A DNA stretch of 64,000 nt from Arcobacter acticola (lineage in GTDB: Bacteria > Campylobacterota > Campylobacteria > Campylobacterales > Arcobacteraceae). Of this stretch, positions 44,020 to 53,655 are shown in pieces. Each line of letters begins with the position of its first letter. Positions within the stretch are counted from its first letter, which is position 1. A program made the position numbers and the translations under genes. The stretch spans positions 1,922,001 through 1,986,000 of the forward strand of contig NZ_CP042652.1 in NCBI RefSeq assembly GCF_013177675.1. The letters run 5' to 3'. The notes under the pieces are model-generated. The model saw nothing but the letters and a program-made list of their open reading frames with translations, did no database searches and had not been told where the DNA came from.

Positions 44020-45706
44020 TATTTTCTCCTTGATTTTTTTTATCAAAATAGCTTTGCATCATAATTTTTGGTTTACAATCAGCACAGCAATATAAACTTC
44101 TCTCTTTTACAGGATCAACAGAAAAAATTGGTCCCATCATAGCTGCTATTTTTTCAATAGCTTTAGTTGTAGCAAACTCTTTTCCGCATTCAACACAGGC
44201 AAAAAGCGTATCTTGTGCTAAAACACTGTCTTTAAACCAAGATGGTTGTAGTTCTATAATATCACGCTGTATTGTTAAACAATCTTTTTCAGGACATGAA
44301 ATTTCACAGTAACCACATGAGGTACATAAACTTGGATTTAATCTTAATGTATTATCTTTAGCATCTGCAATTAATGCTCCAACATTACAAGATCCAACGC
44401 AAACTAGACATAAAGTACAAGTTGATTCATTTACAATTACTTTTCCATAATGTACATGTTCACCTGTTTTAACAATACCTAGATTATCTTCACCTATGAG
44501 TTTTTGAAGTCTATGTGAAAAAATCTCTCTTTTTTTAAGAGTGTCTTGATTAAAATTGAAATATGAATTTTCCACAAAAGAAACTTCTTCCAATGCAGTT
44601 TTTAATTCATCTTCATTCATAGCTACTAAAATTGCATCTTTTGAATATTTTTTTTGATAAATATCATTTACAATTCTAATTGCATCTTTTGAACCTTTTG
44701 ATAAAAAGTCACTATAAAAGATAATTTGAGATCCTGACATTTGAAGAAGAGTTAAAAAAGAAGATTCATCTAAAAACTTTTCACCTTCAATTGCAAGAGG
44801 TAATACACCTTCTTTTAAAAATGATTCTAAATTTGTAATATTCATTTTTTCAGGAATAATTAAAGGGTGAGTCTCTTTATAAAATTTACTAACTTCATAG
44901 ATAGATTCTCTATTCATAGGTGCATATTCTAAAGCACCACTTGGACATACAGAGATACAACCTCCGCAACCATGACAATCTATTTGTGAAAAAGTTAATG
45001 TTTTAGTTTTATCATCTTTAGTAATAGCCACCGTTGGACAAACTTCTTCACATTTACTACAAATAACTTCTCTTCTTCCATCATATTGGCAGATTGATTT
45101 ATCATAAGTTGTGAATTTTTTATAAGAGTATGAATTTATATTTTCTTTTAAAGTTTGTATTACATCATCAACACTTGATAAATTTGGATCAAAAGTTCCG
45201 CTTTGATCTAATCCCATTTGTTTAGCATCAAACCAAACAATTTGAGAAACATTTAAAGTTACATCTTCTCCCTCATCATCAACAATTACTTGAAGATTTC
45301 CGATATGTCCTGATATTGATTTAATTATCTCTTCATTTATTGAAAAAAGTTCGAAATCATCTGATTTAATTTTTGATATAAATAGTTCATAATCTTCTGA
45401 TTTACTTGTGATTAGCAGAAGTTCTTTTGAAACTTCACTTGAATATGAAATATCTTGAGCAAAATCGTATTTTGTCGCAGCAATTTCATAAAGTTTTAAA
45501 ACATTTTTAATTTTATCTGATAGTGAATCTTGTGTATTTTTTATATAGAAATCTATTTCTTGTGCACTTAGTTCACAATTAATTTCTTTTGAGTTTGAAA
45601 TTAAAAAACTTTTATCTTTTAGTTCTTCAATATTGTTTGTTACTAGTATCTGCTCACTGATGGGAAAATCTAGCCCCGAAGCATTATAATATATAAAATC
45701 TTGCAT
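44009..45706 (-). CDS. polyferredoxin-like 4Fe-4S protein of the formate dehydrogenase island
   Basis: This 565-residue protein has an N-terminal domain of about 200 residues with no recognised motif. Several Cys clusters follow: CSKCEEVCPTVAI, CHGCGGCISVCPSGAL, CTLCLVCVGSCNVGAL and CTSCGYCEISCPEKDCL, then a zinc-type pair CVECGKEF...YCCADCKP. It is cytosolic by absence of a signal. It heads the operon with the TorD-like chaperone, a pattern known around epsilonproteobacterial formate dehydrogenases, where it may move electrons or assist assembly. The IS at 45837 lies 130 bases upstream of its start. Confidence 0.85.
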   Translation of the reverse strand: MQDFIYYNASGLDFPISEQILVTNNIEELKDKSFLISNSKEINCELSAQEIDFYIKNTQDSLSDKIKNVLKLYEIAATKYDFAQDISYSSEVSKELLLITSKSEDYELFISKIKSDDFELFSINEEIIKSISGHIGNLQVIVDDEGEDVTLNVSQIVWFDAKQMGLDQSGTFDPNLSSVDDVIQTLKENINSYSYKKFTTYDKSICQYDGRREVICSKCEEVCPTVAITKDDKTKTLTFSQIDCHGCGGCISVCPSGALEYAPMNRESIYEVSKFYKETHPLIIPEKMNITNLESFLKEGVLPLAIEGEKFLDESSFLTLLQMSGSQIIFYSDFLSKGSKDAIRIVNDIYQKKYSKDAILVAMNEDELKTALEEVSFVENSYFNFNQDTLKKREIFSHRLQKLIGEDNLGIVKTGEHVHYGKVIVNESTCTLCLVCVGSCNVGALIADAKDNTLRLNPSLCTSCGYCEISCPEKDCLTIQRDIIELQPSWFKDSVLAQDTLFACVECGKEFATTKAIEKIAAMMGPIFSVDPVKERSLYCCADCKPKIMMQSYFDKKNQGENNAR

Positions 45707-45836
45707 AAACTATGCCCTTTTTACTAAAAGTTATTTTATTTATTTTATATGTTTAAAAATTAAACAATACTTAAAAGTTAAAAAATATTTTACCTTTTTT
45801 GTTAAAACTGTTACTTTTGTATACTATCAATTTAAA
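45707..45836 (-). promoter_or_regulatory. 5' region of the formate dehydrogenase operon, cut by an IS
   Basis: An AT-rich 130-bp stretch. AAAAGGGC precedes ATG 45706. AGTATAC at about 45820-45826 is a -10 candidate on the minus strand only about 11 bases from the IS end, so any -35 element would now come from IS sequence. Confidence 0.4.
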
Positions 45837-47180
45837 GGGAACCTCTAAAAATACCTTTTAAAGCTCCCAACTTTTACTTTTTTTGATTTTTAAAAAATCT
45901 CAGCCCAATTCTAACTGAACTTTACTAAGAATTTTGTGGAAATCACCCTAATATTTTGGATATTTCATCCATTTCCCAACTCTTTTCATATCAATTTTAC
46001 CTTTTGTAATCTAACCATCTGTTCGTATCTGACTAAGTTGTAGGTAAGGTTCGTAAGTCCTATTGTGGACTTTATCCTATCTATTCCAATTGAGAGAAGA
46101 TTAAGTGCATTATGCATTTGAGTTGTAAGTGTTCCAAATATATGTTCAACTCTTACTCTTGTTTTAGAGTGTTTATAATTTTCTTTATGCTGGGCATTGG
46201 TTAAGGGTTTGTTTCTGTAGGCTCTTTTGATAACTTTTGATTTCACATTTTTACTTTCGAGATATTGCTCAGTCTCTTCAGATTTATAAGCACTATCAGC
46301 ATAGAGGGTATTATCATCTCCATCTATCAAATCTTTAACCACTTGTGAATCATGGGTTGAAGCTGGCGTCACTTCATATTTAGTGATAATTTTAGTTTTC
46401 TGATCTGAGGCTACATGATCTTTATATCCATATTCTCTTTGACCTCCTTTTGTTGTCCATCTTGCATCACAATCTTTTTGAGCTTTTTTATTTGGATTGT
46501 CTTCAAAGCTTTGTGGCATTTTATCCTCTTTGATTTGTTTATTTTCATCTCTTGTATTTCTTTGTTTGGGTACATTTACAAATGAAGCATCAACGATTGT
46601 CCCCTCTTTGGCAACTATTCCATTTGAGATAAGTTTAGAGGTAAATAGTTCAAATAATTTTTTGGATAAACCTTTCTCTTTTAGTTGCTCTTTAAACAAC
46701 CATATAGTCTTTTCATCTGGTACATCATCACCGATTTGCAATCCTAAAAAATCTAAAAATGATAATCTATCTTTGATCTGAAATTCTGTTTGTTCATCTG
46801 AAAGATTATAATATCGTTGAAGTATTAAAATTTTAAACATTAGCAATTTATCGTATGGCTTTCTTCCTGCATTTGACTTTCTATCCTCTTTTTCTAAAGC
46901 TGATTCAATTGTTTCTCTAAACATCTCCCAATCAATAATCTTGTTTAGTTTTTGTAGCGGTGGTTGATGTTTATTGATTTTTTCCAATTGAAATTCGTAG
47001 TCAAATAGTCCTGCCATTTTTTAACCTTTGTACCTATATTTATATAGATATTTTAGCTAAAAAGTCCTACAAAAAGCCTTACATAAAGGGTTTTGTCGCT
47101 TTATTGCAAAGTATACATCATCAGTGATTTTATGAATATTTTCAATTTTTATGAATATTGACTAATTTTTAGAGGTGCCC
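45837..47180 (-). mobile_element. IS5-type insertion sequence, 1,344 bp, TSD TAAA
   Basis: Terminal repeats GGGAACCTCTAAAAAT (left) and the complement of GGGCACCTCTAAAAAT (right) match at 15 of 16 positions. TAAA flanks both sides (45833-45836, 47181-47184). It carries one intact transposase on the minus strand. It sits between the formate dehydrogenase operon and the divergent sensory module. Confidence 0.92.
45986..47017 (-). CDS. IS5 family transposase (DDE)
   Basis: This 343-residue transposase has a DUF772-type N-terminus (GRKPYDKLLMFKILILQRYYN, LSFLDFLGL, PDEKTIWLF). The catalytic D is in TIVDASFV, the second D in YADSAYKS, and E in RVRVEHIFG. YGYKDHVASD is the typical central block. 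It is intact. It differs widely from the fccA-associated transposase, so two separate IS5-group elements are present. Confidence 0.92.
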   Translation of the reverse strand: MAGLFDYEFQLEKINKHQPPLQKLNKIIDWEMFRETIESALEKEDRKSNAGRKPYDKLLMFKILILQRYYNLSDEQTEFQIKDRLSFLDFLGLQIGDDVPDEKTIWLFKEQLKEKGLSKKLFELFTSKLISNGIVAKEGTIVDASFVNVPKQRNTRDENKQIKEDKMPQSFEDNPNKKAQKDCDARWTTKGGQREYGYKDHVASDQKTKIITKYEVTPASTHDSQVVKDLIDGDDNTLYADSAYKSEETEQYLESKNVKSKVIKRAYRNKPLTNAQHKENYKHSKTRVRVEHIFGTLTTQMHNALNLLSIGIDRIKSTIGLTNLTYNLVRYEQMVRLQKVKLI

Positions 47181-47217
47181 TAAAGTATTTTTTTTAATTT
47201 TTTCTGTAAACTATCAC

Positions 47218-48372
47218 ATGATAAAACGACTACCTATAATTATATTTATATTTATTATTTTTTATATATATTTCAAAGATGATGTATTCAAAGATAAAAC
47301 AATTGTTATTGGCGCTTCACTACCAAATAGTGGAATTATAAAATCTTGGGGAGATGCTGTTACAAGTGGTGTAAATAGTTATTTAAATTATTCAAATGAA
47401 AATCATTTACTTGGAAATAAAGAGATTAAATTTCTAACATACGATGATAAATACGAGCCTGAGCTCACCTTAGAAAACACAAATAAACTTATTTATAAAG
47501 AAAAAGTATTTGCTCTTTTTGGTTTTGTTGGAACTCCCACGGTAAAAAGAGTTTTACCTATTTTATATGATGAAAATATTCCATTTTTTTCAGCATTTAC
47601 AGGAGCTTCTTTTCTAAGAGATAATAAAAATGAAAACTTCATAAATTTTAGAGCATCTTATAATCAAGAAATTGAAGCATTGATAAACTATTTGTCTAAG
47701 CAAAAAAAGCTAAATAAAGTTGCCGTTTTTTATCAAAATGATGATTATGGAGAAGAAGGATATATTTCATTATTACAAGCCCTTAAAAATAAAGATATAA
47801 AACTTGTAGCTGAGGGTTCTTATAAAAGAAATACCCTATCAATAAGTCATGCTTTTAATGAAATAAAAGATGCAAATCCCCAAGTTATATTTATGATAGG
47901 AGCTTATAAAACAAACTCTTTATTTATCAAAAAAGCAAAAGAAAATGAAAATCTAAAAGATACAATTTTTTGTAATATCTCTTTTGGTGATGCGAACTCT
48001 ATGATAAAAGAACTAGAAAAACTAGATACAAATACTCAAAATCTAATTTTTTCACAAGTTGTTCCTAGCTATATAAATAGCGATATTCCTGTAGTTTTTG
48101 AGTATCAAAATCTTATGAAAAAATATTATCCAAATGAAGAATTAGGATTTTTATCCCTTGAAGCATTTTTATCTGCAAAAGTTTTGGTAAATGCAATTTC
48201 TAGAATTCAAGGTGATATTACTAGAGAAAAGTTTATTTATATGCTAAAAACAACACCTACTAACTTATTAGAAGGAATTAATATTAAATTTGAGAACTCT
48301 CAACTTTTAAATAACGTTTACTTATTTGAGTATAAAAACAATCAATTCCTTGAGTTGAAAAATGAAAAATAA
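47218..48372 (+). CDS. periplasmic substrate-binding protein (branched-chain amino acid type) of a sensory module
   Basis: This 384-residue protein has an N-terminal membrane segment (IIIFIFIIFYIYF) that may anchor it. A type I periplasmic binding fold of the Peripla_BP_6 group follows: IVIGASLPNSGIIKSWG, LFGFVGTPTVKRVLP, VAVFYQNDDYGEEGY and VFMIGAYKTN. There are no permease or ATPase genes. Instead it overlaps a histidine kinase gene by 11 bases, so it probably senses a ligand for the kinase. It has no obvious ribosome site, and only 37 bases separate it from the IS. Confidence 0.85.
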   Translation: MIKRLPIIIFIFIIFYIYFKDDVFKDKTIVIGASLPNSGIIKSWGDAVTSGVNSYLNYSNENHLLGNKEIKFLTYDDKYEPELTLENTNKLIYKEKVFALFGFVGTPTVKRVLPILYDENIPFFSAFTGASFLRDNKNENFINFRASYNQEIEALINYLSKQKKLNKVAVFYQNDDYGEEGYISLLQALKNKDIKLVAEGSYKRNTLSISHAFNEIKDANPQVIFMIGAYKTNSLFIKKAKENENLKDTIFCNISFGDANSMIKELEKLDTNTQNLIFSQVVPSYINSDIPVVFEYQNLMKKYYPNEELGFLSLEAFLSAKVLVNAISRIQGDITREKFIYMLKTTPTNLLEGINIKFENSQLLNNVYLFEYKNNQFLELKNEK

Positions 48373-49954
48373 AATTGATAAACTAATAAATTATTTTGAT
48401 AATTTAAAATTTAGATATAAAACTGCTTTTTTAATTTTTATAATCGCAGGAGGAATGATTTGTATTATTATACTTTCACAAATATCTATTTTTGCAGTAA
48501 AACAAGATTTTGATATTTTATTTGATAAAAGAACAAAAAGTTTAATGCAACTAGAAAATATAAAAGATACCTTTCAAGTAAATGTTCAAGATACATTAAG
48601 AGATTTTGAGAAAAAACAAATCTCTTTTGAACAAACTTCTGAAGTTTTAAAATTAGCCCAAGAAATTATTGATAAGAACTGGCTTTTATACAAAAATCAA
48701 ATAAAAGTACAAAATAAAGATTTTTTAACAACTTTTATTAAAGATTTCATAATTAAAGAAGAAAATTATTATGAAAATAAAGCCCTAAAAAACAATATTA
48801 TGAATAATATTAATACAAAAATGCAAATCATAAAAAGTAAACTTGCTAAAATAAATATAGATACTAATGAAGAAAAATTCCATTTAGAACTAAATCTTCA
48901 AATAAATGCCGTTTCTATTTATCTAACAAGTTTAATTAATTATGATTTATCATTAGCTATTAATGAAAAAAGAAATACTGATAAAATTTTTAATATCATT
49001 TTGATTTTCTCTATTATTTCTATTTTTATAGTATTTTTATTTTCTATTATTTTGTCTATTTTTATTATAAACAATTTCAAAAAATTACATAATTCACTTG
49101 AACAAAAAGTTGATATAAAAACAAAAGAACTTCAAGAGTTAAATATGTCCCTTGAGTCAAAAATTTCAAAAGAAGTTTCCCAAAATAGAAAAAAAGATAT
49201 TATCATGTTCCAACAAGCAAGACTTGCATCTTTGGGTGAAATGTTAAACAATATTGCTCACCAATGGAGACAACCATTGGGATCTATTACCATGATTATT
49301 CAAAGCTTTCAAACAAAACTATTATTAGGTAAATTAACACCTGATTTTGTTGATGAAAAAGTTAAAGATGCCCTGTTTCTAGCTAATAATATGTCAAATA
49401 CCCTTGATGATTTTAAAAACTTCTTTTCTCCAAATAAAATAAAAAGTAAATTTTCAATTAAAAATTGTATTGAACACTCTATTGAGCTTTCAAAATATTT
49501 ATTATTAAGAGAGAATATAAAAGTTGAGTTAACAATAAAAAAAGATGTAGAAATCAATAGTTTTTATAATGAATTATCTCATGTGTTCTTAAATATCATC
49601 ACAAATGCAAAAGATGCTTTATGTTCAAATGTTAATAAAAATGATAGAATCATAAAAATAATTGTAAATAAATTTGAGAATAATCTTGTTGTAAATATAG
49701 TAGATAATGCAGGAGGAATACCTCAAGAAGTTTTACCAAAAATTTTCGAACCTTACTATACAACAAAATATAAAAGTGCAGGAACTGGAATAGGACTTTA
49801 TATGTCTAAACAAATAATTGAAAAACATATGGAAGGTCAATTATCTTGTAAAAATATTCGCCATAAAATAAAGGATGAAAGAGTTTTTGACTGTACTTTG
49901 TTTACAATAAAAATACCTATAAAAAACAACTATAAAGAGAGTGATGATGAATAA
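48362..49954 (+). CDS. membrane sensor histidine kinase
   Basis: This 530-residue kinase has two membrane helices (about 22-45 and 210-236) enclosing a helical periplasmic domain of about 165 residues. A coiled coil (about 245-280) is followed by the H-box RLASLGEMLNNIAHQWRQPL with H300. The ATPase boxes are HVFLNIITNAKDAL, DNAGGIP and GTGIGLYMSKQIIEKH. The IAHQWRQPL form of H-box is common in Arcobacter-type hybrid systems. It is coupled to the binding protein upstream and the response regulator downstream, which overlaps its end. Confidence 0.92.
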   Translation: MKNKIDKLINYFDNLKFRYKTAFLIFIIAGGMICIIILSQISIFAVKQDFDILFDKRTKSLMQLENIKDTFQVNVQDTLRDFEKKQISFEQTSEVLKLAQEIIDKNWLLYKNQIKVQNKDFLTTFIKDFIIKEENYYENKALKNNIMNNINTKMQIIKSKLAKINIDTNEEKFHLELNLQINAVSIYLTSLINYDLSLAINEKRNTDKIFNIILIFSIISIFIVFLFSIILSIFIINNFKKLHNSLEQKVDIKTKELQELNMSLESKISKEVSQNRKKDIIMFQQARLASLGEMLNNIAHQWRQPLGSITMIIQSFQTKLLLGKLTPDFVDEKVKDALFLANNMSNTLDDFKNFFSPNKIKSKFSIKNCIEHSIELSKYLLLRENIKVELTIKKDVEINSFYNELSHVFLNIITNAKDALCSNVNKNDRIIKIIVNKFENNLVVNIVDNAGGIPQEVLPKIFEPYYTTKYKSAGTGIGLYMSKQIIEKHMEGQLSCKNIRHKIKDERVFDCTLFTIKIPIKNNYKESDDE

Positions 49955-50609
49955 CAATGATTTAAATATTTTACATGAATTCAATATTTTATATCTTGAA
50001 GATGATGAAAATCTATTAAAACATACAAAAGATATTTTAGAAGATTTTGTAAACAATATTTATGCTGTAAAAACTATAAGTGAAGCTTTAGATATACTTT
50101 TAAATAAAAAAGTTGATGTAATAATTTCTGATATTTTATTAAAAGATGAAAATGGTATTGATTTTTTAAAACACATAAAAAATAAAAATATAAATATTCC
50201 TACTATTCTTACAACTGCTCACACTGATACTCAATATTTATTAGATGCAATAAGATTAAAAGTTGAAAACTATATTATAAAACCTATAAATATTAAAGAG
50301 TTATTAAATAGTTTACACGATATTTTACTTCCAATTGTTCAAAAAAAAGAGATTCAAAAAAACAATAATTTAATAAAAACAATTTCAGCTATAACAGATG
50401 GAAAGCAAGTTGCAATTATAAAATATATTCTAAATAATTTAGATAATGAAAACCTTTTTACAGCTTCATATACAGATATAATGGATAGTTTTTCAATTTC
50501 AAAACCAACGCTTATTAAACTATTTAAAGAGTTAGCAGAAAAAAATATCTTGGTAAAAGTTCAACATAAAACTTATAGATTCAATGAAAAAACATTAGAG
50601 AATCTATAG
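49947..50609 (+). CDS. response regulator with C-terminal winged-helix output
   Basis: This 220-residue protein has a receiver domain with acidic pair D19-D20, phosphorylation site D62 in VIISDILL, T90 and K112 in IIKPIN. After a linker, about 60 residues look like a MarR/Crp-type winged helix (TDIMDSFSISKPTLIKLFKELAE, ILVKVQHKTYRF) rather than OmpR or NarL output. That makes it an unusual regulator class. Start codons at 49944 and 49947 are both possible; AAAGAGAG favours 49947. It overlaps the kinase stop. Confidence 0.88.
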   Translation: MNNNDLNILHEFNILYLEDDENLLKHTKDILEDFVNNIYAVKTISEALDILLNKKVDVIISDILLKDENGIDFLKHIKNKNINIPTILTTAHTDTQYLLDAIRLKVENYIIKPINIKELLNSLHDILLPIVQKKEIQKNNNLIKTISAITDGKQVAIIKYILNNLDNENLFTASYTDIMDSFSISKPTLIKLFKELAEKNILVKVQHKTYRFNEKTLENL

Positions 50610-50622
50610 TTTATATGCTTTT

Positions 50623-53600
50623 TTATTTAACTATACCTTTTTCGTACCATTTTCTAAGCCATGCATCAAGTGGATACATAAATTTATAAATAGCAGGAAC
50701 TACTAAAAGGGTTAAGATAGTTGAACTTATAAGTCCTCCAATAATTGCTATTGCCATCGGAGCATTACTTTCATGCCCTGCTCCACTTCCAAAAGCTAAA
50801 GGAAGCATAGCTCCAATCATTGCAAAGGTTGTCATTAAAATTGGACGTAACCTTTTTTCACCTGCTTCTAAAAGTGCATCATCAATACTTTTTCCATCTT
50901 TGATTGCACGATTTGCAAAATCCACAACTAAAATAGCATTTTTACCAACCATTCCTAAGAGTAAAATAATCCCAATCATTACAAATAAACTAAAAGAATT
51001 TCCACTTAAATATAAAGCAACCATAACTCCTGTAAAAGATAAAGGCATTGAAATCATAATAATAAAGGGCTGAATAAGTGATTCATATAATGCTGCAAGA
51101 ATAAGATAAATCAAAATTACAGCAAAGAAAACAGCAGAGGCAAAAGCCTTATTTGTATCTACCATATTTTCAACATCTCCTGTATAACGATAGCTATATC
51201 CTAAAGGTAAAATTTCTGGCATTTTAGAATCAACAATTTCTACGATTTTATCAAGGGAAGTATTAAAAATATTTGCTGTTACTAAAACTTTTCTTTCCCT
51301 ATCAAATCTGTTTATTGAAGCATTTCCTAGAGTTTCTTCGATTTTTATTAATCCATCAAGAGCAACAAATTGACCATTTGAATTACGAACTTGTAGTTTT
51401 TTTAAATCATCAAGTGAAGATCTAAAATTATCTTTTAATCGAACAGTTATATCAAATTGTCTTCCATTGTCTTCAAAATATGAAACTGCACTATCACTTG
51501 AATATGCTGAACCTAAAATTGAAGCAATATCTTCAACACTAACTCCTACTCTTTGGGCATTTTCTCTTAAAATACCAATTTTAATCTCAGGTTTTCCATT
51601 TTCAAAATCTCTATCAACATCCACAACACCAGGAGTTTCTTTTAGAATATTCATTAACTTTGTAGATAAAACATCTAATTCTTCAAGTTTATCACCTTTG
51701 ATTACAACTTGAACAGGTGCTGTTGTTGTTCCTGTATCAAAATCATCTACTTTCTCAACAGATATTATCATATCTTTAATTGATGAGAATTTATCCCTAT
51801 AGTATTGAATTATTGCTTCTTGTGTTTTTGTTCTTTCTTTTAAGCTTTTAAGTTTTACATAAACTCTTCCTTTATGTAACTCTTGAGCTGAGTTATAACC
51901 AATCGATGAAATTGAATATAAAATATCTTTATCCTCTTTTAACATATCATCAAAGGGAATCATAGCTTTTTTCATTGATTCTAAATTAATTCCAACAGGT
52001 GCTTTTATAGTGATTTGAAACTCTGCATTATCTTGCATTGGTAAAAATGACATTCCAACTTTTAAAGTAGTTGAAGCAACTAATATACCAATTGTTACAA
52101 TAATCGTAATAGTTTTAAAACGAAGTAATGGCTTTAATAACCAAGTATAACTTTTATCAATGGCAGATAATATAGGCTCAGTTGCATGATAAAAACGACT
52201 TTGTTTTGTACTTAAAACCCTTGCCCCAATACTTGGAATAAACATAATGGCAACAAAATAAGAAATTACAATTCCAGAAGCAACAGTCATTGCAAATGAG
52301 TTAAAAAACATTCCTACAATTCCATCCATGAAAGCCACTGGTACAAAAACTGCTAATAAAACAGATGAAATAGCAAGAATTGAAAAAGCAACCTCTTTTG
52401 CACCTTCAAAAGAAGCTTGAAATGTTGTTGCGCCATCTTCCATTTTTTTCATGATATTTTCAATTACAACAATAGCATCATCAATAAATATTCCAATTGC
52501 AAGGGTAAGTCCAATAAGTGTTAAACGATTTAAGTCATATCCCAAATAATCAATAATAGCAAAAGTTCCAATAACAGAAGTGGGAATTGCTAAGGCTGAA
52601 ACAAAAGTAGCTGTTGTATTTCGTAAAAAAACAAATACAATAAAAACAGAAAGAAAAGCTCCAAAGATTAGGTCAAATTGTACATTATCAATATTTACCA
52701 TAATTTTTTCAGATTGATCTTGAAGTATTTTAATTTGTGTATTTTCACCTGCAAGGACTTGAAGTTTAGGAAGTACTTTCTTTACCTCTTTGATGATATT
52801 TAAAACATTTTCCCCTGAGATTTTTTTTACTTCTAAAGTAACACCTTGTTGACCATTATAAGAAGAAAAACTTTTTGCATCACTTAGTCCATCTTTGATT
52901 GTTGCAATATCTTTTAATCTAACACCTGATTTTACTAATATATTACCAATCTCTTCAACATTTTGCGCATCACCTTGAGCTTTTAAAATAATCTCTTGGT
53001 TTTGATTAATGATTTTTCCAACACCTTGTTTTATATTTTGTTTTGAAATAATAGCACTTACGTCTAAAGCGCTAAGATTATATTTATTTAATAAAAAGGG
53101 GTCTATAAAAATACGAATTTCTCTATCTTGATATCCTAAAATATTAACTTCCCCAACACCTTTTATTCTTTGTAATTGAGGTTTAAGTTTTTCATCTGCA
53201 AGTCTCATTAAAGAGCTTGTATCATTTCCATCTGAAGCTATAAAAAGACTTATAACAGCTCCTGCGCCCCCTAATTTCTTTACAACTGGTTTATCAACTT
53301 CAGAAGGAAGATTTAATGCACCTATTTTATCTCTTACATCATTTGTGGCTTCATCTAAATCTTTTGTAAGTTTAAACTGGATGGTAACCGCACTAAAACC
53401 TTCATAACTTGTTGACATAAGTTTATCAATACCATCAACACCTGAAATCGCTTCTTCAATCTTATCAGTTACTTTTGTTTCAACAGTAGATGGATCTGCT
53501 CCATTGTATGTAGTTTGAACTGTAACTATTGGAAAGTCAACATTAGGAAAAAGATTGATAGGCATACTTTTATATGACATAATTCCAAAAATAACAAATG

Positions 53601-53652
53601 TTAATACACCCATCAAAGTTGTGATTGGGCGATTTATAGCTAATTTATACAT
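50623..53652 (-). CDS. RND efflux pump inner-membrane transporter (HAE1/AcrB type)
   Basis: This 1,009-residue protein has the RND layout of 12 helices and two large periplasmic loops. Proton-relay residues are visible as the DD pair in IGIFIDDAIVVIENI and the Lys in GMVGKNAILVVDFAN. FVIFGIMSYKSMPINLFP and GADPSTVETKVT at the N-terminus are typical. It exports drugs or other amphiphiles in exchange for protons. The adaptor gene is 3 bases upstream. No outer-membrane channel is encoded here. Confidence 0.95.
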   Translation of the reverse strand: MYKLAINRPITTLMGVLTFVIFGIMSYKSMPINLFPNVDFPIVTVQTTYNGADPSTVETKVTDKIEEAISGVDGIDKLMSTSYEGFSAVTIQFKLTKDLDEATNDVRDKIGALNLPSEVDKPVVKKLGGAGAVISLFIASDGNDTSSLMRLADEKLKPQLQRIKGVGEVNILGYQDREIRIFIDPFLLNKYNLSALDVSAIISKQNIKQGVGKIINQNQEIILKAQGDAQNVEEIGNILVKSGVRLKDIATIKDGLSDAKSFSSYNGQQGVTLEVKKISGENVLNIIKEVKKVLPKLQVLAGENTQIKILQDQSEKIMVNIDNVQFDLIFGAFLSVFIVFVFLRNTTATFVSALAIPTSVIGTFAIIDYLGYDLNRLTLIGLTLAIGIFIDDAIVVIENIMKKMEDGATTFQASFEGAKEVAFSILAISSVLLAVFVPVAFMDGIVGMFFNSFAMTVASGIVISYFVAIMFIPSIGARVLSTKQSRFYHATEPILSAIDKSYTWLLKPLLRFKTITIIVTIGILVASTTLKVGMSFLPMQDNAEFQITIKAPVGINLESMKKAMIPFDDMLKEDKDILYSISSIGYNSAQELHKGRVYVKLKSLKERTKTQEAIIQYYRDKFSSIKDMIISVEKVDDFDTGTTTAPVQVVIKGDKLEELDVLSTKLMNILKETPGVVDVDRDFENGKPEIKIGILRENAQRVGVSVEDIASILGSAYSSDSAVSYFEDNGRQFDITVRLKDNFRSSLDDLKKLQVRNSNGQFVALDGLIKIEETLGNASINRFDRERKVLVTANIFNTSLDKIVEIVDSKMPEILPLGYSYRYTGDVENMVDTNKAFASAVFFAVILIYLILAALYESLIQPFIIMISMPLSFTGVMVALYLSGNSFSLFVMIGIILLLGMVGKNAILVVDFANRAIKDGKSIDDALLEAGEKRLRPILMTTFAMIGAMLPLAFGSGAGHESNAPMAIAIIGGLISSTILTLLVVPAIYKFMYPLDAWLRKWYEKGIVK

Positions 53653-53655
53653 TAT

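Noticed and set aside
28839-47180. The two IS elements as copies of one element forming a composite transposon
   Set aside because: Different terminal repeats, different target duplications and clearly different transposases.
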